DNA from: JAWHQP01 sp032586195
GTDB taxonomy: Bacteria > Pseudomonadota > Gammaproteobacteria > Enterobacterales > Pasteurellaceae
Direction: 5' to 3'
Assembly: GCA_032586195.1 (NCBI GenBank)
Contig: JAWHQP010000007.1
Coordinates: 1 to 64,000, forward strand
Length of the DNA: 64,000 bases
Position numbers and translations under genes: made by a program. This document shows, one piece after another, positions 16,961-24,626 of this stretch. Under the pieces are notes generated by a model. That model did not search any database, had not been told where the DNA came from, and was given only the letters and a program-made list of their open reading frames with translations. Numbering within the stretch: position 1 is the stretch's first letter; every line of letters begins with the position of its first letter.

Positions 16961-18210
16961 ACAGCCATCTCCTGTGCAAATTCAAAAAAATTTTCTTTGC
17001 CAAAGTTGCCAGATTTTAATGCTAAAAATATATTATCATTCAAGGCATTAAGCCAAGGTACGCCGGGGGCGATTTGTTTACCGATGCGGAAGCCGGTAAT
17101 GCCAAGCTGCTGAACAATAATGCTTGAGGTTTCACCGCCGGCAGTAATGAAATTTATAACTCCCGCAGCTTTTAACTTGTCAGCTAATCGGGCGAAGGTG
17201 TTTTCAATAGTATGGCTGGCTTTCTCCGCGCCGAATTTTGTCTGTATCGCCTTTAATTCCTCCGGTGGTACGGTAGCGTAAATCATCGGAGCAAGCGGCT
17301 CATGCAAATGTTCAATTACCCATTGATAAAGCTCCTGTACATAATTTTCACCGGTTAACGCCCGTTCAACATTCAAATTTAAACTGGAAGCTTTTTCTTT
17401 ATAGGCGTTTACTTGCTTGTTTGTCATCACGGAACAAGAACCGGATAAGATCACTGTTTTACCCTTAGTCGGCACAATGGCGTTATCCCCCTTTTTACCA
17501 TTGCTTAATCGTGCTGCCATATAAGCGGCCAACCCGGATCCGCCCGTAACCAATTTAAAATCCGCGGTTGCTTCCGCCAATACTGCAAGCTGGGAATTAT
17601 CCGCCGCGTCCACCACCGCATAACGGTACCCCTGAGCTTTTAACTCGGCAAAGCGTGCTTTCACATTATCGGCACCCTTAATGACATCCGCATAAGTAAC
17701 CAACCCTGTTTTCCCTTTAGCCTGAGCATCCATTAAACGTATTAAATTGGCATCTTTCATTGGCGTAATAGGATGGTTTTGCATACCGCTTTCGTTAAGA
17801 AGTACATCACCTACAAATAAATAACCATTAAAAATGGTACGTCCGTTTACAGGTAACGCCGGTGTAATCACGGTAAAATCATCATTCAACGCATCAAGTA
17901 ACGCATCCGTTACAGGGCCGATATTGCCTTTTTCCGTACTGTCAAAGGTTGAGCAATATTTAAAATAAAATTGGTTACAGCCATTTGCCTGCAGCCAATT
18001 TAAAGCCTGCAAAGATTGTTCCACCGCTTCATTCACAGGATTAGAACGGGATTTAAGGCTAATCACGATAGCATCCACTGTTGTTGTCAGCGGTTCACTC
18101 GGCACGCCGTTCATCTGTACGGTATTGAGTCCGTTTTCAACTAAGAAACTGGCAATATCGCTGGCACCGGTGAAATCATCGGCAATAACGCCTAATACAG
18201 TTTTCGCCAT
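16957..18210 (-). CDS. otnK: 3-oxo-tetronate kinase (four-carbon acid sugar kinase family, DUF1537)
   Basis: 417 residues. The N-terminal VLGVIADDFTGASDIA and the C-terminal ITAGGETSS segments are hallmarks of the DUF1537 kinases, with ATP bound by the C-terminal domain. It phosphorylates 3-oxo-tetronate at O4. It lies 1 base downstream of ltnD and overlaps otnC. A second DUF1537 member, dtnK, is at 39481 and is divergent in sequence, as expected for the D-threonate/D-erythronate kinase branch. Confidence 0.93.
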   Translation of the reverse strand: MAKTVLGVIADDFTGASDIASFLVENGLNTVQMNGVPSEPLTTTVDAIVISLKSRSNPVNEAVEQSLQALNWLQANGCNQFYFKYCSTFDSTEKGNIGPVTDALLDALNDDFTVITPALPVNGRTIFNGYLFVGDVLLNESGMQNHPITPMKDANLIRLMDAQAKGKTGLVTYADVIKGADNVKARFAELKAQGYRYAVVDAADNSQLAVLAEATADFKLVTGGSGLAAYMAARLSNGKKGDNAIVPTKGKTVILSGSCSVMTNKQVNAYKEKASSLNLNVERALTGENYVQELYQWVIEHLHEPLAPMIYATVPPEELKAIQTKFGAEKASHTIENTFARLADKLKAAGVINFITAGGETSSIIVQQLGITGFRIGKQIAPGVPWLNALNDNIFLALKSGNFGKENFFEFAQEMAV

Positions 18211-18211
18211 C

Positions 18212-19111
18212 TCAATTTTCTCCTTTTTTCGGTAGATGAATACCGCTGAAAATTTTAATTACCGCACTGTCATCTTCCTTGCCATGGCCTGCATTGCTTG
18301 CTTCGGTAAACATAGAATATGCCGTGCTGGCTAAGTGAAGCGGAAAGTGTAAAGATTTAGCCGTATCATTTACCAACCCCAAATCCTTAACGAAGATATC
18401 CACCATTGAAAGCGGAGTATAATCGCCATCGACAACATGTTTCATACGGTTTTCAAACATCCAGGAATTGCCCGCGGCATTGGTCACAACGTCATACATA
18501 ACGTCCAGCGGAATACCCGCTTTAGAAGCCAGGGCCATCGCTTCGGCACCGGCCGCGATATGTACGCCGGCCAATAACTGATGAATAATTTTTACCGTCG
18601 CCCCCAAACCGATTTCTTCACCGATGTTATAAACCTTAGAAGCTACAGCGTTCAGCACAGGTTTTAATTTTGTAAACGCCTCCTTAGGGCCTGATGCCAT
18701 GACAGTCATTTCTCCCTTTAATGCCTTTGCAGCACCGCCCGATACAGGCGCATCAAGCATAATCAGTCCCAAACTTGTTAATTTTTGTGAAATTTCTTTT
18801 GCATCATCGGCCGCCATCGTTGAAGATGCCATCACCACCGTTCCGGGTTTAAGCTTGCCGGCCAATCCATCCTCACCAAACAATACTGTTTTTATCTGGG
18901 TCGCATTGACCACTAAAATAACCACCGCATCAAGTATATCCGCGAAATTCCCGCCATTTGTCGTAACCCCTTTTGCTCCGGCGGCTTTTAACTTTTCCAA
19001 TGCAACGGGATTTAAATCCACCCCATAAGTATCCAACCCCGCATTAATACAGGATACGGCGGCTCCCATTCCCATTGAACCAAGGCCGACAACGGCAACC
19101 GAATAAGTCAT
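18212..19111 (-). CDS. ltnD: L-threonate dehydrogenase (beta-hydroxyacid dehydrogenase family)
   Basis: 299 residues. VAVVGLGSMGMGAA at residues 5-18 is the NAD-binding motif; DAPVSGGAAKALKGEMT and GLGATVKIIHQLL (catalytic Lys) are canonical for the 3-hydroxyisobutyrate dehydrogenase-like family. LtnD oxidises L-threonate to 2-oxo-tetronate. A longer frame reaches 19330, but it would run through the promoter region and into the divergent regulator; the ATG at 19111 has AGGAGG and begins at the conserved motif. It is the first gene of the operon. Confidence 0.93.
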   Translation of the reverse strand: MTYSVAVVGLGSMGMGAAVSCINAGLDTYGVDLNPVALEKLKAAGAKGVTTNGGNFADILDAVVILVVNATQIKTVLFGEDGLAGKLKPGTVVMASSTMAADDAKEISQKLTSLGLIMLDAPVSGGAAKALKGEMTVMASGPKEAFTKLKPVLNAVASKVYNIGEEIGLGATVKIIHQLLAGVHIAAGAEAMALASKAGIPLDVMYDVVTNAAGNSWMFENRMKHVVDGDYTPLSMVDIFVKDLGLVNDTAKSLHFPLHLASTAYSMFTEASNAGHGKEDDSAVIKIFSGIHLPKKGEN

Positions 19112-19174
19112 AGCATTTCCTCCTAATAGACCATTATCTTGTTTGTGGCTATTATGTCTGTAATTAAGGAACAA

Positions 19175-19196
19175 ATCTGTGCTTTTGATCACAATT
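19175..19196. promoter_or_regulatory. Candidate CRP site, ltnD/regulator divergent promoter
   Basis: TGTGC-TTTTGA-TCACA, one mismatch from the TGTGA-N6-TCACA core, about 65 bp upstream of ltnD and about 85 bp upstream of the regulator. It suggests catabolite control of threonate use. Confidence 0.55.
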
Positions 19197-19207
19197 TTTA
19201 ACATTAA

Positions 19208-19224
19208 TTTGTTACTTTTTGTTA
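19208..19224. promoter_or_regulatory. Tandem 10-bp repeats, candidate DeoR-type operator
   Basis: TTTGTTA occurs at 19208-19214 and again at 19218-19224, exactly one helical turn apart, next to the CRP site and just upstream of the regulator promoter. Same-face tandem repeats are typical of DeoR-family operators. Compare the repeats at 41881. Confidence 0.5.
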
Positions 19225-19226
19225 TT

Positions 19227-19254
19227 TTGAAGATAAAAAATGACCGGTTATAAT
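19227..19254 (+). promoter_or_regulatory. Promoter of the DeoR-type regulator gene
   Basis: TTGAAG (19227-19232), 16-base spacer, perfect TATAAT (19249-19254), 29 bases before the start codon. The tandem repeats at 19208-19224 end just upstream, so the regulator could control its own gene. Confidence 0.55.
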
Positions 19255-19282
19255 TAAGGTAAAAAAGAATTAAGGAAAAAAG

Positions 19283-20041
19283 ATGATTCCAGCAGAAAGA
19301 CAACAGGCATTGCTTAATCTCATCAGTCATAAAAATATCGTCAGTATCAACACACTGGTAGAAACGCTCGGAGTATCACATATGACCATTCGACGTGATA
19401 TTCAAAAATTAGAACAAGAAGGGAAAGTCATTTCCGTATCCGGCGGAGTACAGCTGCTGGAACGTTTGTCCGTGGAACCCACGCATGACGATAAATCCTT
19501 GCAGCGGCAGGAGCAGAAACAACGCATCGGGGAATCCGCTATTGCATTTATTCCGTTAAATACGACCGTTTATCTGGATGCCGGGACCACCACGTTAGAA
19601 ATAGCGAAACACCTTATTGACAGAGAAGATTTATTGGTGGTCACAAACGATTTTGTCATTGCCAACTATCTTATGATGCACGGTAAAGGCAATATTATTC
19701 ACGTCGGTGGCACCATTCTTAAATCAAACCGTTCCTCCGTAGGCGAACTTGCCGCCCAATTCATACGTCAGCTTTCCATTGATGTCGCATTCATTTCAAC
19801 CTCTTCCTGGAATCTGAAAGGCATTACCACGCCGGATGAAAACAAAATTCCGGTAAAAAGAGCCATCGTACAGTCCAGCAATAAAAATATTCTGGTATCC
19901 GATTCGTCAAAATACGGCAAAGTGGCAACCTTCTTGGTTTATCCGCTTACCACTTTTAACCAAATTATCTGTGATACCGATTTAATTGAAAACGCTCAAA
20001 ATGCGATCAAAGAAATGGCAATTGAACTATCGCTTGTATAG
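19283..20041 (+). CDS. DeoR/GlpR-family transcriptional regulator of the threonate/erythronate operon
   Basis: 252 residues, typical DeoR length. An N-terminal winged helix-turn-helix (LVETLGVSHMTIRRDIQKLEQEGKVISVSGG, so the recognition helix is VSHMTIRRDI) precedes a sugar-phosphate-sensing DeoRC domain with YLDAGTTTLEIAK and the C-terminal DSSKYGK motif. It is divergent from ltnD, as the DeoR gene is next to otn loci in Haemophilus, and probably represses that operon until a pathway intermediate is present. Start follows AAGGA. Confidence 0.9.
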   Translation: MIPAERQQALLNLISHKNIVSINTLVETLGVSHMTIRRDIQKLEQEGKVISVSGGVQLLERLSVEPTHDDKSLQRQEQKQRIGESAIAFIPLNTTVYLDAGTTTLEIAKHLIDREDLLVVTNDFVIANYLMMHGKGNIIHVGGTILKSNRSSVGELAAQFIRQLSIDVAFISTSSWNLKGITTPDENKIPVKRAIVQSSNKNILVSDSSKYGKVATFLVYPLTTFNQIICDTDLIENAQNAIKEMAIELSLV

Positions 20042-20048
20042 CGGAGAG

Positions 20049-20144
20049 AAAGTGCGGTGCTGAAAACTCAAGTTTTTTGAATGTCGGTTTTGCCGACTGT
20101 ATCGAAATCATAGCGACCTCATAGAGGTTGCGTATAAAAACGCG
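20049..20144. repeat. USS-linked composite repeat, copy A
   Basis: USS at 20050-20058, an AAAACTCAAGTTTT hairpin, GTCGG-ttttg-CCGAC (20083-20097), then GCGACCTC-ata-GAGGTTGC (20113-20131) and CGTATAAAAA. The layout matches 49245-49341 over its whole length and partly 8231-8312. It lies between convergent genes and may serve as a bidirectional terminator. Confidence 0.65.
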
Positions 20145-20171
20145 ACGGTCTTCCGCATCACGTTATTTTCG

Positions 20172-20645
20172 TTACAAATGATATTCCTGTTTCAGTTTTT
20201 CCAGTAACGCATCGCAGCACTTATCCAGCAACCGATACGTTTCATCAAAACGACCGCTGTACCAGGGATCGGGAATATGATTGTAGCCCAAATCAGGGCA
20301 AATCGTAGTGATTTGAAATAATTTTTCAGGATGATGCCCGAACAGGCGTTCAAGATCCCGCAGGTTTTGATTATCCATAGCGATGATGTAATCAAAATTC
20401 TGCCAATCTTGTAACTGCACTTTGCGGCTGACAAAATCGTTGCTTTTGATTTTCAGGCGATCCAGCACATCTGCCGTACCGCAATGCATATCACAACCGT
20501 CATTTTCCCCCGACGTGCCGGCACTGGCGGTCAGGATTCTGCCATCTAAACGGGCCTTGCGGATTTTATCCCGCATAAGATATTCCGCCATCGGTGAACG
20601 GCAGATATTGCCCAGGCAAACAAAAAGAATACGAATAGGCTGCAT
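20172..20645 (-). CDS. Low-molecular-weight protein-tyrosine phosphatase
   Basis: 157 residues. The P-loop CLGNICRSP lies at the N-terminus (Cys nucleophile with Arg and Ser) and the general acid Asp in IPDPWYSG near residue 125, complete for the LMW-PTP family. It dephosphorylates protein tyrosine; the partner is unknown and no tyrosine kinase is in the window. The frame extends 9 codons upstream, but the ATG at 20645 has GAGGAAG before it and fits the family start. It follows tktA by about 80 bp containing a USS. Confidence 0.88.
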   Translation of the reverse strand: MQPIRILFVCLGNICRSPMAEYLMRDKIRKARLDGRILTASAGTSGENDGCDMHCGTADVLDRLKIKSNDFVSRKVQLQDWQNFDYIIAMDNQNLRDLERLFGHHPEKLFQITTICPDLGYNHIPDPWYSGRFDETYRLLDKCCDALLEKLKQEYHL

Positions 20646-20728
20646 AACTTCCTCAAACAAAGAAAAGGACAAGATGGCTATCTTGTCCCCTGATTGAATT
20701 AAACACTCACTAAAAGTGCGGTGTCGAA

Positions 20729-22726
20729 TTAGAGAATTTCTTTCGCTTTTGCAATGACATTTTCCACTGTGAAACCGAAGAGTTTGAACAACTGGTCCGC
20801 CGGCGCGGATTCGCCGAAACTATGCATACCCACAATGCGTCCTTCAAAGCCCACATATTTCCACCAGAATTCGGCGATTTGCGCTTCAATGGCGACACGT
20901 TTGGTCACTGCACTCGGCAGGACGGACTCACGATAAGCAGCATCCTGTTTATCAAACACATTAGTGCTTGGCATAGAAACCACACGCACTTTCTTGCCTT
21001 CCGCTTCTAACGCTTCGGCGGCTTTCACCGCGAGTTCCACTTCGGAACCGGTGGCAATCAGAATCAGATCCGGCGTGCCGGCAGCGTCTTTCAACACGTA
21101 GCCGCCACGGGCAACATTTGCCAGCTGTTCTGCAGTACGTGACTGTTGAGCCAGATTTTGGCGGGTAAAGATTAACGCGCTCGGGCCGTCTTTACGTTCT
21201 ACCGCGGCTTTCCATGCCACCGCTGATTCAACCTGATCCGCCGGGCGCCATGTTTCTAAGTTCGGAATCAAACGTAAAGAGGCGGTTTGTTCCACAGGTT
21301 GATGTGTCGGGCCGTCTTCACCCAAACCGATAGAATCATGGGTATAAACGAATAAGGTACGTTGCTTCATTAACGCCGCCATACGCACCGCGTTGTGCGC
21401 ATACTCGTAGAACATTAAGAATGTCGCACCGTAAGGAATAAAGCCGCCATGCAACGCGATACCGTTCATAATGGCTGACATACCGAACTCACGCACACCG
21501 TAGTTGAGGTAGTTACCGTCAACGTTTGTGGTAGCGCGGATTGGTTTGGAACCGGACCACAACGTTAAGTTTGAACTGGCCAAATCAGCGGAACCGCCTA
21601 AGAATTCAGGCAATAAATGGGCATAGGCTTCAATCGCATTCTGTGAAGCCTTACGGCTGGCAATAGTGGCGGGGTTAGCTTGTAATTTTTCCACAAACGC
21701 CTGTGATTCCTTCGCCCAGTTAGCCGGCAAATCACCGTTTACACGACGGGTAAATTCGGCGGCTAATTCAGGATAGACTTTCGCGTAAGCGGCGAATTTT
21801 TCATCCCATGCTTTTTCCGCGGCCCGGCCTTTGTCTTTCGCATCCCATTGGGTATAAATCTCCGCCGGAATTTCAAACGGAGCATAATTCCAATTCAATG
21901 CTTTACGGGTTAAAGCAATTTCTTCATCGCCCAATGGTGCGCCGTGGCAGTCATGGGAGCCTGATTTATTCGGTGAACCGAAACCGATGATGGTTTTGCA
22001 GATAATTAATGTCGGTTTGGCTTTCTCCGCCTGCGCCAATACAATCGCGGCACGGATCTGTTCGGCGTCGTGACCATCAACATCGCGGATCACCTGCCAG
22101 CCGTAAGCTTCAAAACGACGGGCGGTATCATCTGAGAACCAACCGTCAACATGACCGTCAATCGAAATATTATTATCATCGTAGAAAGCGATTAACTTGC
22201 CCAAGCCCCAAGTGCCCGCCAATGAACAGGCTTCGTGGGAAATGCCTTCCATTAAACAGCCGTCACCCAGGAATACGTAAGTGTGATGATCCACAATATC
22301 ATGGCCGGGACGGTTAAACTGTGCCGCTAAAGTTTTCTCTGCAATCGCCATGCCCACCGCATTGGTGATCCCCTGGCCTAACGGCCCGGTAGTCGTTTCA
22401 ACGCCCGGTGCATAGCCGTATTCCGGATGGCCCGGTGTTTTGGAATGTAATTGGCGGAAATTTTTGAGATCTTCGATAGAAAGGTCGTAGCCGGTGAGAT
22501 GAAGTAAGCTATAAATTAACATGGAACCATGTCCGTTGGACAGGACGAAACGGTCACGATCGGCCCATTTAGGATTGGTTGGATTATGCTTTAAAAACCC
22601 ACGCCATAATACTTCGGCGATATCCGCCATTCCCATAGGTGCACCCGGGTGACCTGATTTTGCTTTTTGCACGGCGTCCATACTTAACGCACGAATAGCA
22701 TTGGCTAGTTCTCTGTTTGTTGCCAT
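20729..22726 (-). CDS. tktA: Transketolase
   Basis: 665 residues, full length. The thiamine diphosphate motif GDGCLMEGISHEA (near 154), GHGSM at the N-terminus and GEDGPTHQP in the middle domain are all present. It transfers two-carbon units between pentose, tetrose and hexose phosphates in the non-oxidative pentose phosphate pathway and can consume erythrose 4-phosphate. It lies 114 bp downstream of the TPI-like gene in the same direction, a fitting place for the product of the erythrulose branch. Start follows GAGGAG. Confidence 0.95.
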   Translation of the reverse strand: MATNRELANAIRALSMDAVQKAKSGHPGAPMGMADIAEVLWRGFLKHNPTNPKWADRDRFVLSNGHGSMLIYSLLHLTGYDLSIEDLKNFRQLHSKTPGHPEYGYAPGVETTTGPLGQGITNAVGMAIAEKTLAAQFNRPGHDIVDHHTYVFLGDGCLMEGISHEACSLAGTWGLGKLIAFYDDNNISIDGHVDGWFSDDTARRFEAYGWQVIRDVDGHDAEQIRAAIVLAQAEKAKPTLIICKTIIGFGSPNKSGSHDCHGAPLGDEEIALTRKALNWNYAPFEIPAEIYTQWDAKDKGRAAEKAWDEKFAAYAKVYPELAAEFTRRVNGDLPANWAKESQAFVEKLQANPATIASRKASQNAIEAYAHLLPEFLGGSADLASSNLTLWSGSKPIRATTNVDGNYLNYGVREFGMSAIMNGIALHGGFIPYGATFLMFYEYAHNAVRMAALMKQRTLFVYTHDSIGLGEDGPTHQPVEQTASLRLIPNLETWRPADQVESAVAWKAAVERKDGPSALIFTRQNLAQQSRTAEQLANVARGGYVLKDAAGTPDLILIATGSEVELAVKAAEALEAEGKKVRVVSMPSTNVFDKQDAAYRESVLPSAVTKRVAIEAQIAEFWWKYVGFEGRIVGMHSFGESAPADQLFKLFGFTVENVIAKAKEIL

Positions 22727-22840
22727 TATACAGCTCCTCTAAGTTAAAATAACATTTTCGAATTCTACACCATTTTTTGATAAAGTGCGGTGATTTATTT
22801 AATAGTTTTTGTTCTATATCATAAGGAAAAAGAATGAACG

Positions 22841-23641
22841 TTATTTTTCTTCCGCTACTTTCAAAGCATCCGTAATCAGCGCATGAAAGTTCACAGCATC
22901 CCATGCGCTACGTCCGACAAATAAACCGTCAATATGCGGTTGAGCGATTAATTCATCGGCATTTTGTGGGTTGACACTGCCACCATACAGCACAGGAATT
23001 TGGTGACTGTCTTCGCCGAATAATTCAAATAAACATTGTTTTATTACGGCGTGTTTTTCATCGGCATAGTCGGCGGTGGCGGGAATGCCGGCGGTGCCGA
23101 TTGCCCAGACGGGTTCATAAGCCACCCGCAATAACGGCAACTGTTCTTTGCTCATGCCATGCAAGCCGATTTTCAGTTGGGTGCGTAACACTTCATCGGA
23201 AATATCGTAATTTTTTTGTTCCAGCGTTTCACCAATGCACAGCAGGGTAATAAACTGATGTTTCAAAGAAGCGAGGACTTTTTCATTTTCCTCCTGATCC
23301 GTTTCCTTCATCACATGGCGGCGTTCGGAATGTCCGATCATCACCAGCTGCACGCCCAATTCCCGCAACATCAGCGGCGAAATTTCACCGGTAAACTGTC
23401 CGCTGTCATGCGGATTCATATTCTGAGCGCCGATTTTAATCTTCGGCGTGGTGTTTTTAGCATTAACGGTTTCTATCGCATCCTTTAATGCGGTGTAGGA
23501 AGGAATAACGAATAAATCAATCTCATATTTTGATTTAAATGTATTGGCAAAATCCGAAAGAGCCGAGATATATTCAACCACCGCCGCATTGCCTTTATAC
23601 ATTTTCAGATTAGTACCGAAATAAATTTTTTTCCGTGACAT
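22841..23641 (-). CDS. Triosephosphate isomerase-like tetrulose-phosphate isomerase (EryH/LerI-like)
   Basis: 266 residues of the TIM family with intact catalytic residues: Lys in GTNLKMY, His in IGHSERR and Glu in AYEPVWAIGT, plus YGGSVN phosphate loop. GTNLKMY in place of the usual GNWKMN and its place in a C4 sugar locus with rpiB-like genes and dhaKL argue for the EryH/LerI subgroup, which interconverts L-erythrulose 1-phosphate and D-erythrulose 4-phosphate. A housekeeping TpiA cannot be excluded from sequence alone. One base separates it from the upstream fusion gene. Confidence 0.82.
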   Translation of the reverse strand: MSRKKIYFGTNLKMYKGNAAVVEYISALSDFANTFKSKYEIDLFVIPSYTALKDAIETVNAKNTTPKIKIGAQNMNPHDSGQFTGEISPLMLRELGVQLVMIGHSERRHVMKETDQEENEKVLASLKHQFITLLCIGETLEQKNYDISDEVLRTQLKIGLHGMSKEQLPLLRVAYEPVWAIGTAGIPATADYADEKHAVIKQCLFELFGEDSHQIPVLYGGSVNPQNADELIAQPHIDGLFVGRSAWDAVNFHALITDALKVAEEK

Positions 23642-23642
23642 A

Positions 23643-24614
23643 TTATTTTCTCTCTGTAACTATAAAATGATTAGTGTCATCCATGAGCCTGTTCATGGCT
23701 TCATAAACGCGACTTACCGTATCTACGCCAAAGATAATTTGATACTGTTTGGTCATAGAAAAAATCCCTTTCACCTTGTTTATTTTCTCAATGGCGAATT
23801 TGTTCATTTTGCTTTCGTCGTTCAGTACCACACGAATACGGGTAGCACAATGGGTAAGGGCGGAAATGTTTTCCTTACCGCCCAGATGACGAATCAGCTG
23901 CTCGGCAATGGTGACATAATCAATCTCATCCTGCCCGGTAGTAACATTTTGCACCAGTACACGGCACGGCGAACCGTCAGTGTTTTCAATGGCAATCGGC
24001 ACCATCAAGGCCTCAACCACATCGCCGGTGATGGCTTTAGTATTGCAGAGATATTCCACCAGAGTAACGCCCTTGGCCAATAAATGATGGTGCGTTACGT
24101 GCTTGCTGAGCGGTTTTTCCACCGTGCCGGTCAGCCAGCCGCGAATCGGATAATCCTGCGGAAAATCAAAAGCGATAATATCAATGCTCTTTGTGGCAAG
24201 ATAGGCGGCTCCTTCAAAAGTAATGTACGGCGCATTGCCCCAGAATTCCCGTGAATTATAGCTGTAATGCTCGTCCCAACAGGTTTTGAAGATAAATTTA
24301 GAATAACGTTGCGGGCTTGGCCAAACGCGTTCCAGCACTGCGGGCGTAATGGCAAAATTATCCGCTATGAGTTCCGATAAATCCAGCACATGAAACTTGC
24401 CGATATACACATCAGGGTCAATATCGAGAATATTGTAAGCCCCTTTTTGAATATGGCTGAGCGCGTCCATGTGAGTGAAAGCGTGACAAGAGGTCTGCAA
24501 TTGGCTCGCCTCAAATAAATCGCCTTGCTCAAAATCTCCGTTTTTCAGCACCGCACTTTTCCAGCGCACATGATTCGTTGAAATCGGCATTGATAAATCT
24601 ATCCATTCAGACAT
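23643..24614 (-). CDS. Cyclase-family hydrolase fused to a PTS EIIB (glucose-type) domain
   Basis: 323 residues in one uninterrupted frame. Residues 1 to about 225 are a cyclase/KynB-like hydrolase with the metal motif CHAFTHMDALSH (H44, H48, D50, H54) and a second conserved block DIIAFDFPQDYPIRGW. Residues about 234-312 read as a PTS EIIB domain of the glucose/N-acetylglucosamine type: AEQLIRHLGGKENI, HCATRIRV with the phosphorylatable Cys256, and QIIFGVDTVSRVYE. No EIIC is encoded nearby. It lies between a TRAP transporter (13 bases) and the TPI-like gene (1 base), so it is cotranscribed with them. The hydrolase substrate and the role of the EIIB domain are unknown; regulation by PTS phosphorylation is inference. 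Confidence 0.85.
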   Translation of the reverse strand: MSEWIDLSMPISTNHVRWKSAVLKNGDFEQGDLFEASQLQTSCHAFTHMDALSHIQKGAYNILDIDPDVYIGKFHVLDLSELIADNFAITPAVLERVWPSPQRYSKFIFKTCWDEHYSYNSREFWGNAPYITFEGAAYLATKSIDIIAFDFPQDYPIRGWLTGTVEKPLSKHVTHHHLLAKGVTLVEYLCNTKAITGDVVEALMVPIAIENTDGSPCRVLVQNVTTGQDEIDYVTIAEQLIRHLGGKENISALTHCATRIRVVLNDESKMNKFAIEKINKVKGIFSMTKQYQIIFGVDTVSRVYEAMNRLMDDTNHFIVTERK

Positions 24615-24626
24615 GACGGGAACTCC

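Noticed and set aside
18212..19330. 372-residue version of LtnD
   Set aside because: The extra 73 N-terminal residues cover the divergent promoter and overlap the regulator; the ATG at 19111 has a good ribosome site and the family start.
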